Source: Gammaproteobacteria bacterium UBA7449 (lineage in GTDB: Bacteria > Pseudomonadota > Gammaproteobacteria > Pseudomonadales > Pseudohongiellaceae). From it: a DNA stretch of 54,118 bases. Location of the stretch: the NCBI GenBank assembly GCA_002477465.1, contig DLPV01000064.1:4354-58471 (forward strand), read 5' to 3'. The stretch's first letter is position 1, and each line of letters starts with the position of its first letter. Below the pieces are notes generated by a model, which searched no databases, was not told where the DNA came from, and was given only the letters and a program-made list of their open reading frames with translations. Position numbers and translations under genes: made by a program. Shown here piece after piece: positions 42,375 to 51,177 of this stretch.

Positions 42375-43316
42375 ATGCAAAAGCCTCCGATTTTCATTGC
42401 GACTCAGAACGCCGAGCGTTACCAGGAGCTGCTTGAAGATCGGCTAGGCCGCAGTATTGATATCACTCTCGCCAACACCCAGGGCGAAGTGGTCAGCAAT
42501 TACGGGAGGCAGCCCGTAGTTTTGGGTCGCCCCGATTTCCTTATACCGCTGTTAAACACAAAGCCACCGGTGCAGTGGCTGCAATCCACCTGGGCAGGTG
42601 TGACGCCCCTCGCGCATCACAGCTTCCGTGATTATCAGCTTACCGGCGTGAAAGGCGTGTTCGGACAGCAGATGGCGGAATATGTGCTGACTCACTTGTT
42701 GGCTTTTGAGAGCAAGTTGACTGCTAGGATACAGAGCCAGTCCAGCAAGCTTTGGGATGACAGTCTTAGTGGTACGATTCAAGATAAGACTATTGGTATC
42801 ATGGGTACCGGATCCATCGGTACTGCCGTTGCCCAGACTTGTGTGCAGTTGGGTATGCGTGCCATCGGCTTTAACACCTCGGGTTTGCAGGTAGCGCCTT
42901 TCGAGAAAGTGTTTGCGACGGATGAACTGACAGCTTTTCTCGAAGGCTGTGACTATGTCGTCGGCATCCTGCCTGATCTTGAAGCCACCACCAACTTGCT
43001 TGATGCGGCGGCCTTCGCAAGCATGAAAGATACGGCACTGCTGATCAACGTCGGGCGTGGCAACCTCATTGATGATAATGCCCTGCTGTGGGCGCTGGAG
43101 CAGGGGGAGATCGCGGCTGCTGTGCTGGATGTGTTTAAACAGGAGCCACTGCCTGCTACGGATTCATTATGGTCGGCATCCAATCTCACCATTACGGGCC
43201 ACATTGCTGCGGTTAGTCGTCCCGATGATATCGCGAGATTGTTCGCGGAAAACTATAAGCGCTTCGCCAGTCATCAGCCCTTGCTGCACCTCATCAATTT
43301 CGACAAAGGCTATTAG
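42375..43316 (+). CDS. D-2-hydroxyacid dehydrogenase
   Basis: A 313-residue cytoplasmic NAD(P)-dependent dehydrogenase (GhrA/SerA-like). The Rossmann core is GIMGTGSIGTAVAQTC around residue 140; active-site Arg lies in NVGRGNLIDDNALLWAL and His in TGHIAAVSRPDDI near the C-terminus, with Glu in ALEQGEIAAAVLDVFKQEPLP. It is about as long as GhrA and lacks the C-terminal ACT domain of SerA. It reduces a 2-oxoacid such as glyoxylate or hydroxypyruvate to the hydroxyacid, or the reverse. The next gene starts only 8 bp later, so they form an operon. Confidence 0.92.
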   Translation: MQKPPIFIATQNAERYQELLEDRLGRSIDITLANTQGEVVSNYGRQPVVLGRPDFLIPLLNTKPPVQWLQSTWAGVTPLAHHSFRDYQLTGVKGVFGQQMAEYVLTHLLAFESKLTARIQSQSSKLWDDSLSGTIQDKTIGIMGTGSIGTAVAQTCVQLGMRAIGFNTSGLQVAPFEKVFATDELTAFLEGCDYVVGILPDLEATTNLLDAAAFASMKDTALLINVGRGNLIDDNALLWALEQGEIAAAVLDVFKQEPLPATDSLWSASNLTITGHIAAVSRPDDIARLFAENYKRFASHQPLLHLINFDKGY

Positions 43317-43324
43317 TCCGCACA

Positions 43325-44131
43325 ATGCAAATGCTTGGAACTAAAAACCCGGTCCTGCTTGGCCTGTGCTCGCTGTTTATTTCAGGTGGCGCTCTTGCGC
43401 AGGCTGCTGCAAAGAGTATCGATGAATCCAGCGTACTGGCCGTGATGCAGCAGCCGGCCCGCTTAGCCTCAGATGTGGAACGGGATGCTCGCAGTCAGCC
43501 CCATAAGATCATACCGCTGCTAAATCTCGCTCTAGGCGACCGCGTGATCGATATCTTCGGCTCCGGGGGCTATTACAGCGACCTGCTGGCTCGCCTGTTG
43601 GCAGAGGAGGGCGCCGCTATCCTGCACAACAACCAGGGTTTTGAGCAGTGGGGCAGCAATATTCTGCAGGACAGATACGCCAACGGCATGCCTGACAATG
43701 TGGTGGTGCATACCCGCAGCGGGATTAATCTTGACCTCGAGCCTGCTAGCCTGGATGGAGCGTTGATAGTCATGGCGCTGCACGATCTCTACGTGATTCC
43801 CAAACGCTACAACGGCGAGGCTTATGTCCCAGTGGGGCCTCCTGCAAACGTCGCCTATTTCTATGAGCAATTGTTGGCCGGCTTGAAGCCAGGTGGACGC
43901 TTCGTAGTAGTTGATCATGCCGGTGAACCTGGCATGGGACATGAGCAGACCACGGATCTGCATCGAATTGGGGAAGACTATTTACGTGATGACATTGAAG
44001 CCCATGGCTTCAAATTTATTGGTAGCGAAGCTGCGCTCAGAAACCCCAATGACGATCGTGCACGCATTGTTTTTGATGAGGACCTGCAGGGCAGGACTGA
44101 TCGCTTTGTGCTGGTTTTTGAAAAGCCCTGA
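43325..44131 (+). CDS. Predicted methyltransferase (COG4798 type) with signal peptide
   Basis: A 268-residue SAM-dependent methyltransferase-like protein. The N-terminus is a signal peptide (VLLGLCSLFISGGALA-Q), odd for a methyltransferase but usual for this family. The SAM site is GDRVIDIFGSGGYYSDLLARLL (motif I), followed by NLDLEPASLDGALIVMALHDLY and LKPGGRFVVVDHAGEPG (post-I motifs), with TTDLHRI and DDIEAHGFKFIGSEA later. The family is often linked to periplasmic or membrane substrates, but SAM is not known in the periplasm, so the acceptor is unclear. It sits 8 bp after the dehydrogenase gene and faces the broken gene at 44148-45176. Confidence 0.82.
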   Translation: MQMLGTKNPVLLGLCSLFISGGALAQAAAKSIDESSVLAVMQQPARLASDVERDARSQPHKIIPLLNLALGDRVIDIFGSGGYYSDLLARLLAEEGAAILHNNQGFEQWGSNILQDRYANGMPDNVVVHTRSGINLDLEPASLDGALIVMALHDLYVIPKRYNGEAYVPVGPPANVAYFYEQLLAGLKPGGRFVVVDHAGEPGMGHEQTTDLHRIGEDYLRDDIEAHGFKFIGSEAALRNPNDDRARIVFDEDLQGRTDRFVLVFEKP

Positions 44132-44147
44132 GTAGTTTGCTCGAGTC

Positions 44148-45176
44148 TTAATTTGCGGCGGCAATCTCTGTATTGAGCTCGGCATCAAGTTCGGCACGCC
44201 TTGCACCTGTTAACATCCACTTTAGAGAATAATTACCTTCATGGCAGGCAAACTCATAGATAGGTTCGCTAGTGGCTCTGCGTTTGATCGTACGCTCTAG
44301 TACGAATTTGTCTGTGTAAGCTAACGGATCCATGACTTCAACACGATAGAGAATTTCGTCGTCGCTGACAGGCGTCAAATACTCAACTACTTCCAGCTCC
44401 TCAGATGTGCGCATGAGGAATTGGGAGTGTTCCGGGCGGAAGTTTTTGGAGTGAATGATGAGCGTGTTTTCCTCCCAGAATCCCACCGAATCGCCATTCC
44501 AATAGTTCATGTGTTCGCCGAGGTAATCACCTGACAACTTGATGATGCGGGCGTCGTGAATCATTTCAGTCATGATCATCACATAATTTTCTTTCTGCAC
44601 TATCTGGAGGTTGGCATTCCATGGCATGGGGTACAATGAAGGGATGGCTAGTCCCCCTGCCAGGCAGCGCTCTCCGGAGCCATAGGCCAGTGCGCTCGAG
44701 TTGGGCTCTAAACCTTTTGCACGAAGTTTGGCGTTGTAGTCTTTGAATTATACGCTGGCTGGGATTTGCCCATTGGCAGGCTCAACTACCAAGGACGTGC
44801 GATATTCACCGAGCACCGTGTCGCGCTTGTGACGCTTTGCTGCGAAATTGAAATCTGCTTCGAAACCGATTTAGGCACCGGATTTCGGTGCTGGTCGGTC
44901 AGGGTCGAGTGGTGCTTCCTGAGACTAGTTGGCTTGCAGGGCCTCGGACTCAATAGTCGCAACTTCCTCAGCCGTGTAGGTGGCACGATCCCCGAGATCG
45001 CTCGGGCGGGTAACAGGTGTGGTGCTGCCAAAAAACCAGGTACCCTGCAATTCTGGTTGCCCAAATTCATTAAGTGATGGCTGATATTGCTCTATTTCCT
45101 GCGCCTGTCCGCCATTGACGTAGGTATGGATAATCAGGGCAAGCGTAATGCTTGCCGGCGTGGATAGATGTTTCAT
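44148..45176 (-). pseudogene. Broken PRTxxGKPD-family gene with three in-frame stops
   Basis: Read as one minus-strand frame this is 343 codons (342 residues), close to the 327-residue intact relative at 29207, with TAG (44925-44927), TAA (44871-44873) and TAA (44748-44750) in frame. The pieces remain in register: a signal peptide (ASITLALIIHTYVNGGQAQ), FGQPELQGTWFFGS (the GKPDLQGFW equivalent), GEYRTSLVVEPANGQIPAS, FKDYNAKLRAKGLEPNSSAL, GERCLAGGLA, NLQIVQKENYVMIMTEMIHDARII, WNGDSVGFWEENTLIIHSKN and YEFACHEGNYSLKWMLTGARRAE. No frameshift is required anywhere. Without readthrough only an 83-residue N-terminal piece or a 162-residue C-terminal piece could be made. Nonsense decay is the natural explanation; the even preservation of the family motifs implies it is recent. 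Confidence 0.85.
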
Positions 45177-45316
45177 GTCTCAATCCCTGTCTGAAAGTAT
45201 TACTGCTATTCAGCGCCCCGGCAGGGGGGGCGTTCTAGGATAAGAGACGATCAGGGCCACGGATTGTTACAGAGATCCCTTGATTATGAGGAATAGTGAG
45301 AAGAAGTGGGATAGTT

Positions 45317-45607
45317 TCAGCTTTTGACCGCGGTTCGAAAAGGTTGCACCGTAATATCCTGCCAGACACTCTCGGTGACATAGGGGTCGTTATTAAGCCA
45401 TTGATCCAGCGCTTCACGGTTTTCGAATTCAACTATGAGTGAGGAGCCGATCATTTCGTCGGCGTCATTGAGAATGGCACCGCCAATCAACACGTGTCCA
45501 CCTGCCAATAGGTCTTTGGCGCCCTCAATGTGCGCGGGGCGAGCCGCACTGCGGCGGGCCTGGGCATCTTCATCTTTGCCATCATAGGCTGTGATTAGAA
45601 ACTGCAT
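45317..45607 (-). CDS. YciI family protein
   Basis: A 96-residue YciI protein, a dimeric alpha+beta barrel like muconolactone isomerase. The core is visible: RPAHIEGAKDLLAGGHVLIGGAILNDADEMIGSSLIVEFENREALDQWLNNDPYVTESVWQDITVQPF. The conserved acid-base pair is expected at His26 (RPAHIE) and an Asp in NNDPYV. Family members are small enzymes or binding proteins of unclear substrate. It lies 20 bp after the LysE gene on the same strand and is probably co-transcribed with it. Confidence 0.92.
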   Translation of the reverse strand: MQFLITAYDGKDEDAQARRSAARPAHIEGAKDLLAGGHVLIGGAILNDADEMIGSSLIVEFENREALDQWLNNDPYVTESVWQDITVQPFRTAVKS

Positions 45608-45627
45608 GGTTTCCTCCTTTGGTTGTT

Positions 45628-46239
45628 TTAACTTGAAAGCTGTAAATAAATGTCGTTGAACACCGGCAGCAGCGACAGCATAAGCAGTGTTGCCATGGCG
45701 TAGTTGAAGTATTTGACGGACTCCGGTTTCTGCAGCAAGCGTTTAAGCGAAGCGCCAAACCAGAGCCACAGCATGATGCAAGGCGCGCCAAAAACAAGAA
45801 ATATTATTGCAATGACCAGCACCTGCAGACTGTAGTCGCTGCCAACGACGGTGTAGGTGGCGGTAGCGCCCACCGCCAGCACCCAGGCTTTGGGGTTGAC
45901 CCACTGAAAAGCGGCGGCCTGCAGGAATGTGAAAGGTTTGCCCTCGGTTACGCTGAGATCGGAAACTGGGGCAGAGGCGATCTTCCAGGCCAGGAACGTG
46001 AGGTAGCTGGCCCCTGCAACCTTCAGCAACAAGTGCAGAACAGCATACTGCTCAAACAGTGAGGCCAGGCCCAGGCCGACGGCTACCACCATGGCTGGAA
46101 AGCCTAAAATGATGCCAAGATAATGAGGCAGGCTGCGCTGGATGCCGTAATTCAGCCCGGAGGTCATGATCATTGTGTTGTTCGGGCCAGGTGTCACACA
46201 GGTGGCTATGGCGAACAGGATAATTGTCAGGTATTCCAT
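45628..46239 (-). CDS. LysE family amino-acid exporter
   Basis: A 203-residue exporter with six membrane segments. The signature FAIATCVTPGPNNTMIMTSGLNYGIQRSLPHYLGIILGFP carries PGPNN, the LysE/RhtB motif, and WVNPKAWVLAVGAT lies in the middle. Sequence differs from the LysE at 30481, so these are paralogs rather than a duplication. The stop of the sulfatase gene lies 8 bp away on the same strand, so sulfatase, LysE and YciI form one transcription unit. Substrate unknown. Confidence 0.92.
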   Translation of the reverse strand: MEYLTIILFAIATCVTPGPNNTMIMTSGLNYGIQRSLPHYLGIILGFPAMVVAVGLGLASLFEQYAVLHLLLKVAGASYLTFLAWKIASAPVSDLSVTEGKPFTFLQAAAFQWVNPKAWVLAVGATATYTVVGSDYSLQVLVIAIIFLVFGAPCIMLWLWFGASLKRLLQKPESVKYFNYAMATLLMLSLLPVFNDIYLQLSS

Positions 46240-46247
46240 CGCTAAAA

Positions 46248-47804
46248 CTACAGTACGGACTGATTCCTGTGGTCACCAAATTTCGGGCGGACAACATTCT
46301 TCAGGGGAATCTGCATACCGCCGGTTGCTTCGAGCCAGTCGTAGACTTCTGTGGCCAGCTCGGAGATACGGCCCTGATGCTCAGGTGCATCGATAAGGTT
46401 GCTGGTTTCGCTGGGATCATTCTCGAGGTCGTAAAACTCATTCGTATCCCAGATGCCATGATAGCGGATGTATTTGTATCGTTCCGTGCGCACCCCAAAC
46501 ATTGTTGGGGTTTGGGGGAAGTCCATCTCCCAATAATACTCATAGAAAATGCGGTCACGCCAGTCTGTCTCATTGCGCGCGAACAGCGGTGTCATTGACA
46601 TACCCTGCATATGGGGTGGCGTCTGCAGCCCGGCTGCCTCAAGAATGGTAGGCGCGATATCTATGTTCTGCACTAACTGCGCTATGGGCTCGCCAGCCGC
46701 CAGCTGCTCGGGCCACCGCACCAGCAGCGGCACCTTGGCTGACTCTTCATAGAAATGGCGTTTGTCGATAAGACCGTGTTCTCCAAATGAGAAACCGTTA
46801 TCCCCCATGTAGATCACCAGGGTGTCTTCTGCCAGGCCATTGGCATCGAGAAAATTCAGCACCGCGCCAACGCTGTCATCTATTCCCATCAAAGTTTCAG
46901 TATAGCGATGGAAGAATTCTTCAAAGTCGATCTGGCCATGATACATGTAGTCCACGCCGTGCCAGGATTCCCGCTGTGCCTTTACCCAGTCCGGCAGGCG
47001 TTCCTCACCGTAGTAGTCGCGTCCGCGCGAGGGTTCGCCGTCGCTGCCGGAAGAAGGTAGCTGGGGTTCGCCATAAACCGGCGTGTTATAGGAATTCGGG
47101 TAGATGATGGACTCCTCAGCATGCATGTCCTGATGACGCTGCGCCGGTTGGAACTGGGAATGCACCGCCTTGTGGGACAGATAAAGAAAGAAGGGTTGCT
47201 CCGCGTCGCGGTTTTCCAGCCAGTCCACGGCGTGATCCGTCAGCAGGTCGGTAATATAAGCCTGCTCGTCATATTCAACCCGTTCGCCATTGATGTTCAG
47301 GGTTGGACCATAGTAAACCCCTTGGCCGCGAAAACTCTCCCAGTGATCAAAGCCTGGCTGCGGTTCGTCGGAATGGTTGCCCATATGCCACTTGCCAAAG
47401 AAGCTGGTCTGATAGCCCGCGGCCTGCAGGTACTGGGGGAAGAATGTCAGGTTGCCCGGATCGGGTGCAGCATTGTCCACCACCGTATGGGTGTGGGAAT
47501 AGAGCCCGGTTAGAATAGAGGCGCGGCTTGGTGAGCACAGGGCGGTGGTAACATAGGCATTTGGAAAATACGCGCCTTCCGCCGCCAGTCGGTCCAGGTT
47601 CGGCGTCTCCAGCCACGGGACCTTGCCGGTAAAGCCCATGAAGTCAAAACGATGATCATCGGAGAGAATATAGATAACGTTCTTAGGCGTACTGCCAGCG
47701 ATAGGCGCCAGGGCGAATTCGGCTTCCTGTTGGTCCGAGCAGTAGGCCAGAGTGGCGAGCAAGGCGCAGAACCCGGCGGGCTTTAAGAATGTGCCATTTA
47801 ACAT
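46248..47804 (-). CDS. Sulfatase, Cys-type, probable lipoprotein
   Basis: A 518-residue type I sulfatase of the arylsulfatase/heparan-sulfatase superfamily. The active-site motif is Cys90-Ser-Pro-Ser-Arg (CSPSRASILTG), the Cys that becomes formylglycine. Metal ligands are in ILSDDHRFDFMGF near residue 47 and YMGDNGFSFGEHGLIDKR near 300. GKWHMGNHS and a late NLIDAPEH-type stretch are also conventional. The N-terminus has a hydrophobic segment ending in LATLAYC, a lipobox-like site. It needs a formylglycine-generating or radical maturase encoded elsewhere. The substrate class (sulfated algal glycan or aryl sulfate) cannot be decided; no other glycan gene is nearby. Confidence 0.93.
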   Translation of the reverse strand: MLNGTFLKPAGFCALLATLAYCSDQQEAEFALAPIAGSTPKNVIYILSDDHRFDFMGFTGKVPWLETPNLDRLAAEGAYFPNAYVTTALCSPSRASILTGLYSHTHTVVDNAAPDPGNLTFFPQYLQAAGYQTSFFGKWHMGNHSDEPQPGFDHWESFRGQGVYYGPTLNINGERVEYDEQAYITDLLTDHAVDWLENRDAEQPFFLYLSHKAVHSQFQPAQRHQDMHAEESIIYPNSYNTPVYGEPQLPSSGSDGEPSRGRDYYGEERLPDWVKAQRESWHGVDYMYHGQIDFEEFFHRYTETLMGIDDSVGAVLNFLDANGLAEDTLVIYMGDNGFSFGEHGLIDKRHFYEESAKVPLLVRWPEQLAAGEPIAQLVQNIDIAPTILEAAGLQTPPHMQGMSMTPLFARNETDWRDRIFYEYYWEMDFPQTPTMFGVRTERYKYIRYHGIWDTNEFYDLENDPSETSNLIDAPEHQGRISELATEVYDWLEATGGMQIPLKNVVRPKFGDHRNQSVL

Positions 47805-47934
47805 ATGATTAACTCAGGACTTGTCATTGTTGTCATTTTTTATTGGACGCTGTGCCGAAGTCTAACATGCGCGTTAAGTCTGGGCCCGCCCCGGTTCTGG
47901 CTACCCAGGCCGAGGCAAGCTATGATGCGCAGCC

Positions 47935-48864
47935 ATGATTCTGGAAGCCCTGACACCGATATTCGCCATCATTCTGCTGGGCTTTCTGATCAGCCGCACG
48001 CCGATATCTTCCCAGGAGGTTTGGCAGGGCCTGGAGCGGCTGACCTACTACCTGTTTTTTCCAGCACTGCTGGTGAGTCGTCTCTCGCAGACCAACTTCG
48101 AGGTCAACGAGCTGCTGGAGATCGGGTATGTGCTTGGTTTCGCGCTATTCGTCTTTACCATTCTGTTTATCGGGCTAAGAAAGTTCATTGCCAGGAATCA
48201 GGGCTCACTCAGTTCGGTCTACCAGGGCAGCATCCGTTTCAATACCTATATTGGCCTTGCCTGTGTGGAAGCACTGTACGGTGACAATGGCCTGACTCTG
48301 GCGGCACTCTGCCTGGTAGTCTATATCCCGCTCGTCAACGTTCTCAGTGTGATCTCAATCAGTGCCAGCGGCGGCGGCAACCGCTGGGTCGTCGTCACTG
48401 GCTCAGTGCTGACCAATCCGCTGGTGCTGGCCTGCCTTATCGGGATGGGGCTGAGTTTTTATAATATGGAAGTACCGGATCTGGGCTGGGAGATTATTGA
48501 AGTGCTGAGTCGCCCTGCCTTGCCCCTGGGGCTGCTGGCTGTGGGCGCGGGTATTCACTTTGTGGCGTTTGGTGATCAGACCTGGCAACTGGTCGTAGCG
48601 CTGTTCTGTAAATTGCTGGCATTTCCTGCTCTGGTGGTTGTGGCTACGCTGCTATTCAAAATGGCTCCTGGACTGTCGGCAGTGCTGCTCTTGTTAACCT
48701 GCCTCCCGGCACCACCATCTGCCTATATCCTGGCACGGCAGCTGGGCGGCAACGTGAGCCTGATGGCCAATATCATAACCCTGCAAACCCTCTTTGCGTT
48801 TTTCACCATCCCCCTGTGGGTCGATATTGGTGACCGCTTTCTCTGGTTAAACCTGATTCTCTGA
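47935..48864 (+). CDS. AEC family transporter
   Basis: A 309-residue carrier of the auxin efflux carrier family with about ten hydrophobic segments. Family pieces are LTPIFAIILLGFLISR at the N-terminus, RLTYYLFFPALLVSRL, GSIRFNTYIGLA and the C-terminal half with LPLGLLAVGAGIHF and LLLTCLPAPPSAYILARQLGGN. These transporters move organic acids such as malate or malonate. Divergent from the sulfatase gene with 130 bp between starts. Its stop TGA overlaps the next start ATG by one base, so it is coupled to the RNase J-like gene. Confidence 0.92.
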   Translation: MILEALTPIFAIILLGFLISRTPISSQEVWQGLERLTYYLFFPALLVSRLSQTNFEVNELLEIGYVLGFALFVFTILFIGLRKFIARNQGSLSSVYQGSIRFNTYIGLACVEALYGDNGLTLAALCLVVYIPLVNVLSVISISASGGGNRWVVVTGSVLTNPLVLACLIGMGLSFYNMEVPDLGWEIIEVLSRPALPLGLLAVGAGIHFVAFGDQTWQLVVALFCKLLAFPALVVVATLLFKMAPGLSAVLLLLTCLPAPPSAYILARQLGGNVSLMANIITLQTLFAFFTIPLWVDIGDRFLWLNLIL

Positions 48865-50222
48865 TGCAACCCAGCCATAAAGATTTTTGGTTCGTACCCT
48901 TGGGCGGCTGTGGCGAGATTGGCATGAATCTCAATCTCTATGGCCACGCTGGCAGATGGTTAATAGTGGACTGCGGCGTTACCTTCGAGAAATACCCTGA
49001 AGCATCACGAACCGGCAATCGAGTAGAAATGCCGGATCCCACATTTATCAGTAACCGCGCCGAATCGCTGGAAGCACTCATCGCGACCCATGCCCACGAG
49101 GATCACATCGGCGCCATTGCCCATCTGTGGGAGCAGTTTCGTTGCCCTATTTACACCACGCCGTTTACCCGCAACGTGGTACTGCGCAAACTGCGAGATA
49201 AAGGCCTCAACGCGCCTATTATTACGGTGCTTGAAGGCGAAGAAATCAGCCTTGGGCCTTTCCGTGTCAAGTGGTTGCCTATTACTCACAGCACACCGGA
49301 AACCAATGCCCTGTTGATTACCACGGCGGTGGGCAACGTGCTTCATACCGCCGACTGGAAGCTGGACTCGGCGCCGATTGCCGGTCAGGCAATCAACCCG
49401 CAACTGTATCGTTCGCTGGGGCAAACCGGAATCGACGTCGTGGTCTGTGACTCCACCAATGCCACGGTGGCTGGCCACTCGGTGTCGGAATCGGAGCTGT
49501 TCAATGGCTTGAATAAAATCATCGGGGAGTCCACGCAGCGCGTGGTCGTTGGCTGCTTCTCCAGCAACGTGGCTCGCATGCAGACCTTGGGCAATGTGTC
49601 TCGGGTCAGCGGCCGTTATCTCGGCTTGTTGGGACGCTCCATTCAACGCATGGTTTCCAGTGCGCGAGCAGCCGGTTACCTCAGGGAAAATTTCAACCTG
49701 GTTGATAATTTTGATTTGGCTTATCTGCAACCCGATGAAGTGCTGTTAGTAGCCACTGGCAGTCAGGGTGAGCCCGGGGCTGCCTTGCATCGGCTGGCGG
49801 CCGACAGCCACCCGGATGTTAATCTGTCTGCCGGTGACCATGTGATTTTCAGCACCAAAACTATTCCCGGAAATGAGGAGCAGGTGGTTCGTCTGGTAAA
49901 TGCGTTCCGCGCGCGCGGTATCAAGGTTACCCTGGCTGATGAATCAGATATACCACTCCATGCTTCCGGGCATCCATGTGAAGAGGAGCTCAGGCAAATG
50001 TATCAGTGGACTAAACCGCGCCTCGCCATCCCGGTGCATGGTGAAGCAAAGCACATGCGCGCAAATGCCAGCTTGGCGGGCGAAGCTGGTGTGCCGCATC
50101 AACTCGTTGGGCAAAACGGGGACTTGTTTGACCTGGTTGCCTCACGCATCGACAAAGGCGAAGTCGTGACGGGTCGGCTGTGGTATGACGAGGGCAGTCG
50201 CAAACTAGTGCCTGTGAGGTGA
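48864..50222 (+). CDS. RNase J-like metallo-beta-lactamase/beta-CASP ribonuclease
   Basis: A 452-residue protein with a metallo-beta-lactamase core and beta-CASP insert. Motifs are VPLGGCGEIGMNLNLYGHAGRWLIVDCGVTF, HAHEDHIGAI (metal site HxHxDH), HSTPET, TADWKLD, and in the C-terminal part IPVHGEAKHMRANASLA (motif C). This is the RNase J arrangement but about 100 residues shorter than the Firmicutes enzyme, lacking much of its C-terminal domain. RNase J is not common in Gammaproteobacteria, which rely on RNase E, so this one may have a narrower RNA substrate. The start overlaps the AEC stop by one base. Confidence 0.85.
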   Translation: MQPSHKDFWFVPLGGCGEIGMNLNLYGHAGRWLIVDCGVTFEKYPEASRTGNRVEMPDPTFISNRAESLEALIATHAHEDHIGAIAHLWEQFRCPIYTTPFTRNVVLRKLRDKGLNAPIITVLEGEEISLGPFRVKWLPITHSTPETNALLITTAVGNVLHTADWKLDSAPIAGQAINPQLYRSLGQTGIDVVVCDSTNATVAGHSVSESELFNGLNKIIGESTQRVVVGCFSSNVARMQTLGNVSRVSGRYLGLLGRSIQRMVSSARAAGYLRENFNLVDNFDLAYLQPDEVLLVATGSQGEPGAALHRLAADSHPDVNLSAGDHVIFSTKTIPGNEEQVVRLVNAFRARGIKVTLADESDIPLHASGHPCEEELRQMYQWTKPRLAIPVHGEAKHMRANASLAGEAGVPHQLVGQNGDLFDLVASRIDKGEVVTGRLWYDEGSRKLVPVR

Positions 50223-50339
50223 CCTGGCAGGTACACCTGGCTTTGAGCCTGACTTCCAGTTTGCCGCGAGCTTGAACAGGTAAGGGTAAAGCTTGTCAGA
50301 GATTTAGCAGGAACACGCCCGCACTATAAAGGGTGTCCA

Positions 50340-50903
50340 TTAATAGCGCGAAGGCCAGCATTTCTGCATTGCCATGAGCGCATCTACCAGGGCGCCAGTA
50401 TTCCTTTCTCCCAACTGACTGAGTGCACTGGCAGCTGCCTCAATACTTGCCAGCCCATCTGGCTGTCTGCTGCTGCGGATGTGATACCTGCTGCTGATCG
50501 GACTCTTGAGGTGGCAGACCCGCATCCCATGCAGCCAGGGATTCGAAAGCCAGATTTTTTTGGCCTTACGCCAAGTGCCATCTATTATGATCAAAGTGTC
50601 TATCGGCATGGTATCCATGCTCTCGTCAAGGGCTAGACTTGTGGCAGTGGGGAATAGAATGACTGCATTTGGATTTGATATTAATCTGCCGCGTACAGCG
50701 CCAAAGTCCTTGGGAGTTTCTCCCACAATGGTTTCTGTCTTGGGTGCCACCAGTGAAATGAGTCGCGCTGTATTTTTGGCATGCTTGACCTCGGAGGGGT
50801 GCTGTAGGATAACGATTTGGGTTTGATAGCTTGTCTCGTTAATCGCGGAGCAGACGCAGGACTGCTGGGGATAGGCACAGCGTGGGCAATCGGTTCTGGG
50901 CAT
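50340..50903 (-). CDS. DTW domain protein (tRNA-uridine aminocarboxypropyltransferase family)
   Basis: A 187-residue DTW protein. The N-terminal zinc-like Cys pattern is DCPRCAYPQQSCVCSAI (CxxC...CxC). The DTW signature is LIIIDGTWRKAKKIW around residue 105; HPSEVKHAKNTARLISL is typical near residue 35. Members such as TapT transfer the aminocarboxypropyl group of SAM to a tRNA uridine to make acp3U. Length fits the short bacterial form. It stands between the RNase J-like gene and Coq7 gene, both adjacent to RNA or redox functions, without tight coupling. Confidence 0.92.
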   Translation of the reverse strand: MPRTDCPRCAYPQQSCVCSAINETSYQTQIVILQHPSEVKHAKNTARLISLVAPKTETIVGETPKDFGAVRGRLISNPNAVILFPTATSLALDESMDTMPIDTLIIIDGTWRKAKKIWLSNPWLHGMRVCHLKSPISSRYHIRSSRQPDGLASIEAAASALSQLGERNTGALVDALMAMQKCWPSRY

Positions 50904-51177
50904 TGATAGGTGTTACCGGGCAAGAGTGTTGAATACTCGTCGAGACTGTATCTGGCGCGATTCGACTCGGTTAGCCTTTATATCATTTTGTTCGATTACG
51001 GTATTGATACTGCCAAAGTTTTTGGAGCGTGCGCATTTGTAACGGAAACTCAAAACTGGACCCTCTCGATACTGAGTTGAACCAGTTTCAACTAAAAAAC
51101 AAAGTGTTGAGTGGAGGGCCGACTATTATTGAGCAACTAAGCTCCACCTGGTTTGGTTTTGACTGACTCGAATCGCC

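Noticed and set aside
51075..51093. Inverted repeat AGTTGAA-CCAGT-TTCAACT between coq7 and the DTW gene
   Set aside because: Only 7-base arms, AT-rich, no T-run, and not clearly placed at an operator or terminator position; too weak to call.
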